64,000 nt of DNA from Otis tarda. Its lineage: Eukaryota > Chordata > Aves > Otidiformes > Otididae. Of the stretch, positions 1 through 12,117 are shown piece by piece. The translations under genes were made by a program, and so were the position numbers. Numbering within the stretch: the first letter of the stretch is position 1; the number at the start of each line of letters is the position of its first letter. The DNA lies in the NCBI GenBank assembly GCA_026413225.1, contig CM048553.1:45424001-45488000 (forward strand). The letters run 5' to 3'. A model generated the notes under the pieces. It made no database searches. It was given only the letters and a program-made list of their open reading frames with translations, and had not been told where the DNA came from.

Positions 1-60
1 TCAATAATATTCTCAATAAGCCAAGTTAAAAAAAAAAAATTTAGACTCCTAAATTCTCAC

Positions 61-195
61 CTGAACTGAGCTTTGATGTTGCTAGGGCTTGCAGATCTGG
101 TCTGAATTTCTTTCTCTTGTTTTTCTCGCAGAATCCTTTCAGCTAGTAAGAAGTAAGTAGCAGTGATGTGATTGTATTTGTTAGTTTCCAATGCC
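61..195 (-). CDS. SNRK: SNRK coding exon, residues 315-360 (last exon in window)
   Basis: Read on the minus strand, this exon starts after a CTTTCCTTAG acceptor (197/196) and ends at 61 before a GTGAG donor (60/59). It enters with one base completing the split Glu315 codon and leaves with two bases of the next codon, in frame with the preceding exon. The translation begins [20 protein letters not shown], which completes the UBA-like helical segment that follows the kinase domain in SNRK (about residues 291-334). A charged Lys/Glu/Gln-rich stretch and the start of the low-complexity C-terminal tail follow. SNRK is usually about 765 residues, so roughly the last 400 residues and the 3' UTR lie beyond the left edge. 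The window's first 60 bases are the start of the next intron. Confidence 0.93.
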
Positions 196-1275
196 CTAAG
201 GAAAGTACAAAACATGAAACAAACCATACATCAATGTTTTTCTAAAAACTGGACATGCATTTCGCACACCTTGCTGTCCATCTCATAGCCAGAAGAGCAC
301 TTGAAAGAAGAACTGTATTTTTGATGTTTTGACAAGCATGTCTTGGTTTTATTAAAAATAAAGAGCCAATAAGTCTAGTAATTTCACCTGCAGTTGGATA
401 ACGATATCTTTAGAATATCATCCACAAAATTTCTTCCTTTATTGAACAGTCTTGAAATAATAACATTGTATTTCATTAATGCTATGCACCAATGGTGGGC
501 CTTCCCACTGGCACATACAACCACAAAGCACTACTAATTTTTTTATACAACAACTGAAGGAAAAACTCTTCATTATTTTAGGACTGTCACATTTAAGTTT
601 ACAATAAAATTAATTTCATAAGCCAGTAAGCATCCTTCTAACAGAAAGGATGCAACTGTTACACAGCTAAAAGCTTAAGATGCAAGAGTGCTGCTTCCCA
701 CCTCCCCCAAAACATAAGAGAGTAAGAATTTTTCCAGTGTAAACTCAAACAAACAGAAAAAACAATTTTAAGTCCTCTTTCAATTTTGAGAATGCTTTGG
801 AAATTTGGATTTTTTAAATATATTAGAAAAATCTACGTAAGCCTACTCAGTGACAATGACTATTTTGCATTATATAGATAAAAGGACTAATATTTTAAAT
901 TAATAAAAGATTCAGGTACACTGGAAATGTACTAAGGGAAAAATGCTGGAATTTTATCACCTCCAAATATGCGTGAGATATGAAACACAAGTAAAAGCAT
1001 GGATTTCAAAGCAGTTAACGTTACTCAAGATGGCAAACTACTGCAGGAATCGAACACAGTTCCAACATATTTTCTTGGAAGTTTTTCCTAAGGTTGCATC
1101 TACTTAAGTATTTCTCATCCTAGAATATCCTATCACAGAGCATGATTGTAATATTTTGTTTGTCAACTGAATGACTTGATATTTAAACACTGAAGTAGCC
1201 AGGTTCTCATGACATTCTTTCATCAGAAATGACAGATGCACAAAACATACTGCATATAGAAAACTGACAACTTAC
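196..1275 (-). other. SNRK: SNRK intron between the two leftmost exons
   Basis: This 1.08 kb intron has a GTAAG donor at 1275/1274 and an AG acceptor at 197/196. It is AT-rich, with no reading frame of note and no recognised transposable element. Confidence 0.9.
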
Positions 1276-1488
1276 TCCACAATTGTATCTCGGTCTGCAA
1301 TATCACCAAGAACCATGCGTTGTATTATACTGTTGTGTTCCTCCTCAGACAGATTTTTATATGACACAAGAGGAATATTGTACTTTGTTGCAGGAGATGG
1401 GTCAACTCCTTGGAGCCACGCATGGTTTTCAATCTCTTCCAAAGATGCTCTTCGCTTCGGGTCTCTCTGCAACATCCGTGTAATTAGA
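1276..1488 (-). CDS. SNRK: SNRK coding exon, residues 244-315 (end of kinase domain, UBA-like start)
   Basis: The acceptor is TTTTATTCACAG (AG at 1490/1489) and the donor is GTAAG at 1275/1274. The exon is 213 bp. One base completes the split Asp244 codon and 70 full codons follow. It encodes kinase subdomain XI, with the invariant Arg of the motif RDPKRRAS at about 252-259 and HAWL at 266-269, where the catalytic domain ends. A linker and then [20 protein letters not shown] at about 290-309 begin the UBA-like segment, which in AMPK-related kinases packs on the catalytic domain and supports activation by LKB1. Identification as SNRK rests on close agreement along the whole exon with what I know of the vertebrate protein. 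The base at 1276 is the last exonic base. Confidence 0.95.
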
Positions 1489-4044
1489 CTGTGAATAAAA
1501 AATAAATCTAAACAAAATGCACTCGCATGTTGAAAAAGCAGCCATTGTTAAGAGCAAAATTAGAAAAAATTTTCTGCTGTCGGACTTCTAAGATCACATA
1601 GATCTTTAGAAGTCTCTACAGTAAACAATGTGATGGGAAATTATTTATTCTCAAAGAGATTCCAAATATTGCTGAACTGAAACTATTTACATATTAAAAA
1701 CTCTAAATACCATAAACACTGCAGTTTTCATTGACAACGCTTAGATTCTTAACTTGATTTTTCTGGTTTGTTTGTTTTTAATAGGTCTTATAGGGGAACT
1801 GTCACAGATGGCCTACAGGCTGGTCTGTAAAGTAATAGAAATATAATTTTCTCTTATTGCTGCTGTCAACAAGAATATGGAACGGCAACATAAGTAGAAA
1901 TATTTTATTCTAAATAGCTATCAGACATTAGATTCTTCAGTATCCCTGAAAGAACAGTGGTCTGTTCTATCCACAGAGAAATAAACTCAAAACAAAACAC
2001 TATCTGGGATGAAGAAGTGACAAATCTACTAATGCGTTGATACTGAGTGTTTACAACGCTGGAAAGGAAGTGCATAAATTCCCCAAATAAACAGAGAAAG
2101 AACACTTGAATAGCACAGCACATCTCTGTTCACTTCCTAACTTGGGGGAGGTATTTTTGGCTTTGCACAACAAACAGAACATGGATACACAGTTTTGGTG
2201 ACAAGGTTTCAATAAAACTTTTATTGCTCAAAGACGTGGAACATGTTCTGCGGTTCTCACATAATGGTTTTTATTGCACTAACTATACTATACCATGCAA
2301 CTTAAAACTGTAAGGCTACATAAATCACAAAGGTAATCACAATTTTTTAATTTTTTTTTTTTTGGTCATGTATAGAATGAAAAGTGAAGTTTAATTCAGA
2401 CTTCTTAAAATTCTACCGTAAAAAATAGAACGTCACATATATACTTAGTAGCTGTAGTCTCTGCCTTTACCAAAAGAAAAGGCAGGGTGAAATACGGGAG
2501 CCTTGATTTTCTTAGCTTTTGTTAATGTTATGACAGAAAGAGAACAAACCGTATACTTCATTTGACTTTTTTTATATGACACCTGTAGTAAAACCACAAA
2601 AATGTACCATATGTGCCTCCTTATGCGTCCCAAACCACTAAGAATGCTTTCACTCCAGGCAAGAAGTTTAAACGTTCCCAGAGTCTTTTCCCTAAGAAAA
2701 CCTAACCTATGGAGGAGTTGGGTAACTGGCTGTACATTGCTGATGCATCGCATAGAGAAAGCAGATCTACTTGGGCCTTGAAGCAAGTTAGCATTAGCCA
2801 ATATATTAAGCAAAAAGCTGCAAAAAATGTTTCCTGCCCTCAGCACAGCATTGCAGCATCTCAAGAGAGTCATTCGATGGAACTCACTGATAAGAGCTCT
2901 CTTTTAAACCTCTTCCTGTACTGTATTTTAAACCTCTTCCTGTATGTAAAGCTCTTCAAGCTGTTGAGAGCACTGATAGCAGCTTTTCCACATTACTGGA
3001 AATGCTGGACACTATGACAAAAACCAGCTATGGCATCATGCTATGCATTAGATTCCTGGACCACACAGATGATAGGTGAAGAGAGGAACAGTCATTATTA
3101 CCATAGCTGGAATAAATTTCCTTCCATGCCAAACAACAGAATCCTAGATGCTGCTCTAGTTTTTTGACTGGACCAAATGCATTTTTCAAGCATTTCTAAA
3201 GGCATCTGGATTTTCAAATTGAAAATGAAAAGATACTCTATTGCAGAGTCAAGAACAGAGAAAACACTGTAGAATATTTTAGGTGATGCAACTAGGATAT
3301 ATACTAACAGGACTGAAAAGGTCATTAACCAGTAGGGAAATATGTGAAATATTGAAACACATGAAAAAAAAAAAAAAAAGCTGCAATGAACACTGCAGAA
3401 AAACAACACATCAAAATGAGTCATGATTCCCAAGTGGCATATGGTATTTGCAGACAGAATATTTCTCTCCCTTGATTGCCTAGAATGTTGATTTGGAGTT
3501 GCAATTTCAGTAGTAGATGAGCAAAACTTGCTGTGATATACTCAGGTTTTGACAACTTGTATTTTGAACATAAATCTATAGGAATCATTACCTTTTTAAG
3601 CCCTGCCACAAAATACTCCCAGCAACACCTTGTAATTTGTCCAGCAAGAGTGGTGGCCAAAGCCAGTCACTGCTGAGCAGCTTCTTCAATCATTTATAAA
3701 ATGCATGACAACTGAGACACATAAAAGAAAGATACATTGTGTAAAATCAAAATGAAGTTTCACACAAGTATGGGAAAACCTATTGGCCAAAAATATCATG
3801 GAATTAACCTTAGTAAGAAGAGACACAAAGAATAAATTAAAAAAAAAAAAAAAAAAGCAATGCTGGTGCCCAAGAAACGACTCAACTGACGTGAAGAAAT
3901 ACTAATAGTGTTCTGTTAGTAGCAGTAGGCATAATATATTATTAACAGGCAAGGAATATTCCACACACAGATAATATGGTATGGGGAACTCCCAAAGGTA
4001 ATGAGAATCCACTTCTACAAATGCTTTCAAGTTCTTTTACTTAC
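1489..4044 (-). other. SNRK: SNRK intron, 2.6 kb
   Basis: The donor is GTAAG at 4044/4043 and the acceptor AG is at 1490/1489. The content is AT-rich with homopolymer A or T runs (near 2343-2362, 3364-3380 and 3837-3857). Several reading frames of 100-140 codons are open on either strand (for example 2445-2873), but they have no recognisable family features, and I treat them as chance. Confidence 0.88.
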
Positions 4045-4186
4045 TCTTTACATTCTTTGGACACATGAGGTGGCACTGTGTACTTGCAGTCCATTATCAT
4101 AGTCAGAGTTTCACTGTCATTTGCTTCTTGAAATGGTGGTTGTCCACAAACCAACATGAAGAGGATGACCCCCAAACTCCATATGT
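4045..4186 (-). CDS. SNRK: SNRK coding exon, residues 197-244 (kinase C-lobe)
   Basis: The acceptor is TTTACAG (AG at 4188/4187) and the donor GTAAG at 4044/4043. The 142-bp exon carries two bases that complete Asp197, 46 full codons and two bases of Asp244. The translation starts [19 protein letters not shown]. This is kinase subdomain IX, with the conserved Asp of the DxWSxG motif that braces the catalytic loop, followed by the helix that supports the substrate-binding lobe. It continues through [13 protein letters not shown] to ECK. Joining it to its neighbours restores an uninterrupted kinase domain. The exon is too short to stand out as an open frame and was found from the splice phase and the motif. 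Confidence 0.95.
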
Positions 4187-5027
4187 CTGTAAACATATAG
4201 TACATATTTTAAAATAACTTTGAGGAAGCAGACAATTACCATCAAAACTGTATCCTTGAGATGCATACTGGGGTTACTACTGCGCTCTTGATTACCAATG
4301 TTACTTACAGAATTTGGGATTCCACTAAAGTACAAAATACAGTAGTTCCATTGTTTGACAGCTTTTATAGAGTTTTAGAGGAAAAAAAGCATCTGAATTC
4401 ATGAATTCAGATATGCACAACAGTGTGAGATGCGTAACATCTTTGACAGCAAAGTGTTAGATAAAGCTGAAGATAATCTGGTCACTCAGAGGACAAGAAT
4501 TCATTACCCATTTCTTCACAGGTAGGTGCAGATTATTAAAGAGATCTGTATTCAAGGCACATTCCTTTTTGAAGGACTAGCATAAACAGTTCTCAGTATT
4601 GTTTGCATGTTACTCTATGAAGTGAGAAATGATGGAGAAAGTTACCTATTTCAATGAAACTGAACCAGATATGTTTTTCTTTCAGTAGTGTTGCTTTAAA
4701 AAGTTCTTTGCTACTTCTAATGGTAAATAATAAACTAAACAATTTATGTAAAACTACCTTCTTACACCAATCATATTACAAAGTGTGGAGTGCTTTTGCT
4801 TTTTTTAAATATCCATCAAATATAACATAATTAATAGTGATCTCTACTAGACTCTAGTAGTCATCTTCTTTCCTTCTAATTGCTGCTTGTGTAAAATAAA
4901 AAATATTTAACAACTGTCTTGTTCCCCAATGAAATGGCATACCAAAAGATGAAAAAGAAGCACTTCTGGGCATGAAGCCCTTTAGTTGGTTTCTACTTAC
5001 TGTAAAAGCTAATATTTAGTTCAAATT

Positions 5028-5502
5028 ATAGAATCATAGAATGGTTAGAGTTAGAAGGGACCTTCAGAGGTCATCTAGTCCAACCCCCCTACAAGAAGCA
5101 GGGACATCCCCGACTAGATCAGGTTGCTCAGAGCCTCATCCAGCCTGGCCTTGAATGTTTCCAGGGATGGGGCTTCCACCACCTCTCTGGGCAACCTGTT
5201 CCAGTGTTCTACAACTCGCATTGTAAAAAAATTTTTCCTAATATCCAATCTAAATCTACCTCCCTCTATTTTAAAGCCATTGCCCCTCGTCCTATCACAA
5301 CAGGCCCTACTGAACAGCCTCTCCCCATCTTTCTTGTAGGCCCCCTTGAGGTACTGGAAGACCGCTATAAGGTCTCCCCGGAGCCTTCTCTTCTCCAGGC
5401 TGAACAGCCCCAACTCTCTCAGCCTGTCCTCACAGGAGAGGTGCTCCAGCCCTCTGATCATCTTTGTGGCCCTCCTCTGGACCTTCTCCAACTGGTCCAT
5501 GT
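5028..5502 (-). mobile_element. CR1 LINE, 5'-truncated 3' end
   Basis: Read on the minus strand, this is the end of CR1 ORF2 plus the short 3' UTR. It translates from 5500 as [20 protein letters not shown] and runs on for 128 codons with the characteristic segment ending [13 protein letters not shown]. It then closes with the terminal octamer-like motif of CR1 (ATTCTATGATTCTAT form) at about 5042-5028. CR1 is a non-LTR retrotransposon that usually inserts 5'-truncated. Here the protein tail is still open, so the copy is fairly young. It sits in the same orientation as SNRK inside the large intron and closely resembles the copy at 44.8-45.4 kb. Confidence 0.93.
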
Positions 5503-5566
5503 AGTTTGCCTTGAAGATTATATTTCACAAGTCTCACTGCCTTCAATACAGGAAGCTTAAATATTG

Positions 5567-5587
5567 ATATATATATATATATATATA
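5567..5587. repeat. (AT)n microsatellite
   Basis: About ten uninterrupted AT dinucleotides lie some 65 bp beyond the CR1 insertion. Confidence 0.9.
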
Positions 5588-7271
5588 ATATGTCACAAAA
5601 ATAAATAAGTAACACCAATATATGCTTAGAGAAAAGGCTTTGCTCTTAAACTCCAGCTACAACTTCATGTTCTGGAAATTTCAATGGCAATTTTGGGTCT
5701 TACACCCTAGCATTTCACAGATCTGTACCCAGTAAAACTAAACCAGTGGTTGAAGTGAAAGAAATGCACAAGCAGACAGTTCCTGACGGAAGAGTGGAGA
5801 GCAGCTGGCAGTGGCCTAGGAAGCAGAGCACACCAGCTCTGTCCTGGAAGGGCTTGCAAGAGGGAACCACACTAAGTGGCCTACCCACCGGCATCTTGCT
5901 TTCTGTGGCCTACCCAAAATACTTGACATGCATTTAACGCTGAGGGATGGCTACAATTTTATTTAATAATGTAAATCACATGCATTCATCCCCAGAACAA
6001 TTACTCAATTTTGCTAGTTACAACCCATTCTTCATATGGTTTAGCTGACAGAAGAGCAGAAACACTACATGGTAATTTTCTTTAGAGTTCTAATTTGTAG
6101 TAAGTGTACGCTATTAACTTACACAATTATTTGATTTCTGTTATGCTTACTAGGGCCTCAATCCTATAGGTACTGAGCATTTTGAGACTGGTACACTGTA
6201 TCATGTATTCCTACAAATTCAATGACTATTCACATGTCTACGATTCAATAAGTACTTTAATACTTTGCTAGCCTGATGCCAGAAAACTGAATGTTCTAGA
6301 ATATAGGATTTTTAAAAGCCTCACAAGACACATAGGTAGTTCCACCTAAGAGGTAAGCTACTTATGTCTTTCTCCTACTGTTTAGTTTGAAAGTGGACAA
6401 AAAGGTTTGGCACATTATCTGTCTCCACACAACAGATCACAGGAACTCATTTTTGCAAGCACATAAAGCATAATGTATTTATGAATTTTTATGAAGTCAT
6501 ATTTTGGATATCAATGTCTTTCCTAGATTTTTAACTTCGTCTAACATCCATTTTGTGATGCAATCTATCCTAGTACTCTGTTGAACGGTCCCTCCACAAC
6601 AAAACTAGATTAAAATGCTTCATGTCTCCTTTCAGCATGAAGTATTTTAGAAGAGTCCACATAGTATTCATAATTACAAACAAATTATGTTTGCTATAAT
6701 AAAGCAATATACATTGACTAAATTTAAGCCAAGAGAAAAATATTGGGGAGAGGAGCAATATAATTAAATCACAAGTTAAAAATAAGCATAAACAGAAGGA
6801 AAATAATAAGGAAAATAATATTCTAAGCAATCAAGCTTAAAACAACAAGACAGTCCTGAGAAAAGGATAGCAATCACAGTAAGACAACAAAGTTCCATAA
6901 AATCATCATATACAGGAAACTTTAGCAGTCCTTGAAGTTTCAACTGCACTGAGTAGATACTGACCATCTTTAAGTATTTTCTATTAGAAGGTAGTCTCCT
7001 AATCAATTTTCTATTTTATACGTATGGGTTCTTTTCTTGGATATACAAACACTTTTCAGTATTTCAATTTGGAAAGATTTGTGATGACAGATACAGTTCT
7101 ACTTTTGGAAAAGTTACTTAGATAAACATGTATGTACATTTACTTTATAAAAATAATTTTAAAAACTTTTCAGAAACAGACTCCAACTGATCCTCTAAAT
7201 GCAAAAAAAAAAAAAAATCCCTGTTGTTTGCTATAACACAATGTACAGTTAGATATTCTCACCATACTTTT

Positions 7272-8436
7272 ACAGCTGTGGTGGGCTGAGCTGGGTTGGG
7301 GGGCGGAGCTACAGGGGTGGCTTCTGTAAGAAGGTGCTAAAAGCTTTCCCTATGTCCAATGGAGCCAATGCCAGCTGGCTCCAGGGAGGATCCATACCTT
7401 GCCAAGGCCGAGCCCATCACTAACGGGATTAGCACCTCTGGTGCTAATATATTTTAAAAGGGAGAAAAAGGCAGCAGCACATGAGCTTTGCCCCTGGCCT
7501 CCCATACAGGCATTGGAGCCTGGCCCAACAGTGGGTAGAGAGGAGTGAGAACATGTGAGAGGAACAACTCTGCAGACACCAAGGTCAGGGAAGAAGGGGC
7601 AGGAGGTGCTCCAGGCACAGGAGCAGAGATTCCCCTGCAGCCTGTGATGCAGACTATGGTGAAGCAGGCTGTGTGTCCCCCCCCCTTGCCATGGAGGTCC
7701 ACAAGGAGCAGAGAACCACCTGCAGCCCGTGGAAGACCCCATGCCAGAGCAGGTCAATGTCTCAAGGAGGCTGTGGCCCCATGGGAAGCCCACACTGGGG
7801 CAGGCTCCTGGCATGACCTGTGTAGAGCAGCCCATGCTGGAGCAGGTTCACTGGCAGGACTTGTGACTCCACAGGGGATCCACGCTGGAGCAGTCTGTTC
7901 CTGAAGGACTGCACCCTGTGGAAGTAACCCACACTGGAGCAGTTCATGAAGAACTGCAGCCTACAGGAAGGACCCACACTGGAGAAGTTTGTGGAGGACT
8001 GTCTCCCATGGGAGGGACCCCATGCTGGAGCAGGGGAAGAGAGCAAAGAGGAAGGAGCAGTAGAGACAACATGTGATGATGAACTGATCCCAACCCCCAT
8101 TCCCTGTCCCCTTGCACTGCTGGCAGGGAGAACGTAAAGAAAATAGAGAGTGAAGTTAAGCCAGCCCAGGAAGAATGGAGGGGTGAGGGGAAGGTATTAT
8201 TAAAATCTCTGGATTTTTCTCATTATCCTACTCTGGTCTGATTGGTAACAAACTAAGTTAATTTTCCTCAAATCTGTTTTACTCATGATGGTAATTACTG
8301 AATGATCTCTTCCTGTCCTTATCTCAACCCACAAGTCTTTCATTATATTTTTCTCTCTCCCATCCTCCCGGGGAAAGGGGAAGATGAGTGAGCAGATGCA
8401 TGGTGCTTAGCTGCTGGCTGGGGCTAAACCATGACA
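7272..8436 (-). mobile_element. Avian endogenous-retrovirus solo LTR, about 1.16 kb
   Basis: On the minus strand it begins at 8436 with TGTCATGGTTTAGCCCCAGC, the start of an LTR family I recall as common in bird genomes (related to ERVL/ERVK-type LTRs; exact family not certain). The middle contains a degenerate tandem array built on CTGCTCCAGC-TGGG. Later parts include CTTGGTGTCTGCAGAGTTGT, CTCACATGTTCTCACTCCTC and CTTACAGAAGCCACCCCTGT, in the order expected for this LTR. No gag, pol or env sequence flanks it, so it is a solo LTR left after recombination. The 3' end (low-coordinate side) is approximate and I could not identify a clean target-site duplication. It lies in sense orientation with SNRK and could contribute promoter or polyadenylation signals. 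Confidence 0.8.
7740..8035 (-). repeat. Seven degenerate ~47-bp tandem units inside the LTR
   Basis: On the plus strand, copies of CAYRCTGGAGCAG (some changed) start at about 7740, 7791, 7833, 7881, 7930, 7975 and 8021, a spacing of 42 to 51 bp. Between them recur pieces such as CCATGGG and TCCTGGCA. The array is an internal feature of this LTR family, in a position where such repeats can act as enhancer modules. Confidence 0.75.
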
Positions 8437-9028
8437 TATGGCTGAAGAACAACTTCATTGCATCTGCAGTCATGGCTACTACAATGACTCAGCTTGGAGT
8501 GTCAAGGACACAAGTGAGCAGTCCAGCAGACTTAAAAGTATACTAATAACTAGGAAGCAAGAAAATAGTGTGCCTAAGTAAGTCTGATCTACATGTGAAG
8601 ACTGAAAACAGAAAAATCACTGGAAGACTTAGTGCAGACCTTATTATGTCACAAGATGTCATCTAGGGGTCATCTTCAAAAGCCCCCCAGTATCATATTA
8701 TAGAAAGCTTCTCCTCATTTATGGAAGCAAAGCCAAGTGTTTGGATGTTTGTAGGTGTTTTAAGAGGACAAGTTCAAGAGTTCTGTCTTGCCCCTGCATA
8801 TGCAGACTCTCAAATCAAGGGGTTGCTCCCTTGTCTATTTTCTGTGCCACAGTTTAACTAGATCCAATCACTTGTTTGCAACTCAGCCTGCAACTAAACT
8901 CAACCAATCAACCTGATGAATCATACAATATCTTTAAAAGGCTCTCTTTCTGGTCAACTGCAAGTTGCCACTTTGTTAAAGGTAAAGGCACAATGGAAAA
9001 CATACATGCTGCTACAGCCACATCTAAG

Positions 9029-9054
9029 AAAAAAAAAAAAAAAAAAAAAAAAAA
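9029..9054 (+). repeat. Poly(A) tract, 26 A
   Basis: An uninterrupted run of 26 A is the longest homopolymer I noticed. The sequence just upstream is not a recognisable SINE or processed gene, so its origin is unclear. Confidence 0.9.
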
Positions 9055-9321
9055 GGAAAGACTCACAGTTTTTGTGCCCCTCCCAAAAAGTGAGAAAGCT
9101 TATTTAATGAATCTTCCACCAGCTTTTGTACTACCTACAAGTGACCAGAGATCAGCCTACAGATCTTAGATCACAGGTGTTTGCAGAATTTTTTTAGTGA
9201 TGGCTAAGTTCACTCCTGTGTTTTGCCATCCAGCATTTCATGCAACAATTTATAGGTGTCTGTATTAAAAGACAAACACTTAATGAATCACCATAATAGT
9301 GAATCACAATAATTAGGAGAG

Positions 9322-9862
9322 CTGTTGCCAGCAAGTCAAGGGAGATGACCCTTCACCTCTTCTCAGCCCTGGTGGAGACCACTCCTAGAGTATTATGTCC
9401 AGTACTGGGGAGGCCAGTACAAGAGACATGGACATACTGGAGAGTCCAATGAAGGGCCATGAGGATGAAGGGCCTGGAGCACATCTCCTATGAGGAAAGG
9501 CTGAGAGAGTTGGAAGTGTTGAGCCTAAAGCAGAGAAGGCTGATAAGGGGATCTTATCAAAGCATATAAACACCTGAAGGGAAGGTGCAAAGAGGACAGA
9601 GCCAGGCTCTTTTCAGTGGTGCCCGGAGACAGGACCACAGGCAATGGGCACCAACTGAAACACAGGAGGTTCCCTCTGAATATCAGGAAACACTTTTTTA
9701 CTGTAAGGGTGACCAAACACTGGCACAGGTTGCCCAGGGAGGTTGTAGAGTCTCCATGATCCAAGATAGTCAGAAGCCATCTGGACATAGTCTCAGGGAA
9801 CTGACTTAAGTGTTCCTGCTTGACCAGGGGGATTATACCAGATGACCTTCAGAGGTACCTCA
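9322..9862 (+). mobile_element. CR1 LINE 3' fragment, diverged
   Basis: Plus-strand CR1 sense sequence starts at TTGCCAGCAAGTCAAGGGAG and passes through CTGGAGAGTCCAATGAAGGG, GAGGAAAGGCTGAGAGAGTT and TGGCACAGGTTGCCCAGGGA. It ends near GATGACCTTCAGAGGTACCT. The order matches the ORF2 C-terminus and 3' UTR of CR1, but frameshifts and stops break the frame and the terminal octamer repeat is missing. It is older than the copy at 5.0 kb and lies antisense to SNRK. Confidence 0.88.
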
Positions 9863-12046
9863 CTGGGGTATGCAGCACCAATAGGATAACTTTCGCCCAT
9901 CAGAAGCAGCATACCGTAGGTCTTTGAGAAAATGAAAGCATGACATAGCACAGTGAGAACTAACATAATGTTGATGGTGTAAACATATAGACCTTGAATG
10001 CTCCATTTAAGCCGGCACAGGTTTGTGGCAACTCAGTTATAAAACACAATTATTTTTCACTCCTCACAGCAAACACAGTGTAAAGGATGTAAGTGTGAAG
10101 GAAGTGGTAAAAAAAAAAACCTGACAGAAAACAGGAAACATTAAACAAGTTTTCAAAGTAACTTCATTTGAAATATATAAACATTGCAAGAACAATGGAA
10201 GAATGGTACTGGTATATAAGTAGTGAATTATTCACTGCTATTTCAAACTACCACAATTATTCAGACAACAGCTGCATGCAATCCTAAACAAAATAACAAC
10301 AGTAACAACAGCATCTTGCCCTTCCCAACCAACCACAAAATTTCACATTGGCACTTTTTAAGACACATAATGCTGGATGAAATTTAAAAAAAAAAAAAAG
10401 TATTTCTATTGGCAGATCTCTCTGCAATTAGGTTTCTAAGACCAAAGAAATCCCAGTAGGTTTTGCATTATAAAGTTTTTATTTTGCATGTTTTGAAGAC
10501 ACTTATAACTCGACTTAGGTAATACTACCAAAAGGGGAAATCATGTCCTCTTCATAAAAAGGATCCATAAACTTGAGAGTTAGAAGTCTAACTTATTTGT
10601 AAATATTTCTTCCAAATTGAAATAGATGATCTACACTCCCAACATGCAAGTAAGTTTAAACACGTTACTTTGCTAGCCTTCAGTGTAACTCAAAATCCAA
10701 GGTTTAGCATCTGAAGCAGATATTCCAAAATAATAAGTTGACATCCACATATCATTTTGAAAGATTTGAAAGATAAACAGTTAAATGACTATGTGGTACA
10801 TATATAAGAAATGCTAATGTTTGGATGTACAGAATGGCTTAAAACTAATAAACCAGGTACAAAAAATTTAAATCAATCCTATATCTACACTTTCCACTTT
10901 TGTCTACTGGAGATCCATAGCTGCATGTTTTTCAGTCAAATTCAGAAAACATACCAAAAAATAACATTGAAAGAAATGAAAATGCCTTCTTATCTTTAAA
11001 GATATAATTTTTGTTCACTCATTTAATGTAGTAACCATGGTACATTTTGGAAAATTCTTTGTTTCCAGAATAGTGCCACCTGGCTGATAGAGGCAAAATT
11101 CAAGATCTTTAAGCATAGTCGCCTTTGAGAAATCAGTAAAGAAAAATCTGAGATTATTTTATTCTAGTGCTTATTTGAAAAATTTTAATATCTCCCCAAA
11201 CAATATAAAAAGCCACACACCAGAATGTCTGTTCCCGTCCTGTTTTGTGCTGCATAATCAGTGCTGCTCTATTATTCTTTCCTATTAATAAATACAAAAT
11301 TCATCTCTTCTCTGGATCCCACGGAACCTAAGGAAGGTGGAGATGGTTTGCACTAAACTGATCAAGTCCTTTGACCAACACTTGCTCGTTCTTGTGCTGT
11401 ACCCTGCTGTTGCCAATTTCTGCTCACATACTAGGTGTAGCAAAGTGGGAATAACTGCTTCTGCTGGCAAGACCACTTCCACCAGCAGAGCAGACAAAAG
11501 CACCTTGATCTTTCATTTCTAAATCCCAAAGAGCGTTCTTACCGCATTACAAAAGGAGGTTTCACTCAAGCTGAGTGAAAGCCTCAGTCAAGATCTAGTG
11601 ATGTGATTTGGTCAAAAGCATCAACTTTGACAAAATAGTTTTGTGAGCAGATTAGAAAGATGTTGGAGCAGCAATGGAATAAGAGCCGGACACCTCTTCA
11701 AAGCAAGGCTTCTAGAAAGAAACAGCATCTCTTATTAGACCAGCTAATAACTGGGGAAAGGGAGAACGAAAATAACTCAAAGTTTAAAGGAACAGAAGTT
11801 TTCCTTTAGCTCTCCACACACTTAAAAAAAAAACAAACAACTTTTTTTTTGGTGAAGGCAGCCCTTACAGTATGTTCTTAATTCAATATACCTTATATCA
11901 ACTCAGGGGATAAATCCTAGCTGAGACAGTTTCTTGCTTTCACACATTATTAGAAGCTGTAGATATACATTTAAAAGCAAAGACAACATCTACTTACATT
12001 TTTACCCATTCACTGAATGACACTGGTTCATTAAAGGGTTGCACAA

Positions 12047-12117
12047 GCACCAAAACAAAACAAACAAAACAGAAAACAAACACAACAAAAAAAACCCCCA
12101 ACAAAACAAAACCAAAG
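12047..12117 (+). repeat. A/C-rich low-complexity tract
   Basis: About 70 bp are made almost wholly of CAAAA/ACAAA units with one A run and one C run. On the SNRK transcript strand this is a T/G-rich, largely pyrimidine-poor-in-C tract inside the large intron. Confidence 0.8.

Noticed and set aside
7350-7835. 161-codon and overlapping frames on both strands
   Set aside because: They are translations of the LTR and its tandem units, not a gene.
9029-9054. Poly(A) tract as the tail of a processed pseudogene or SINE
   Set aside because: The preceding several hundred bases do not resemble a gene or SINE I know, and no flanking duplication was seen.
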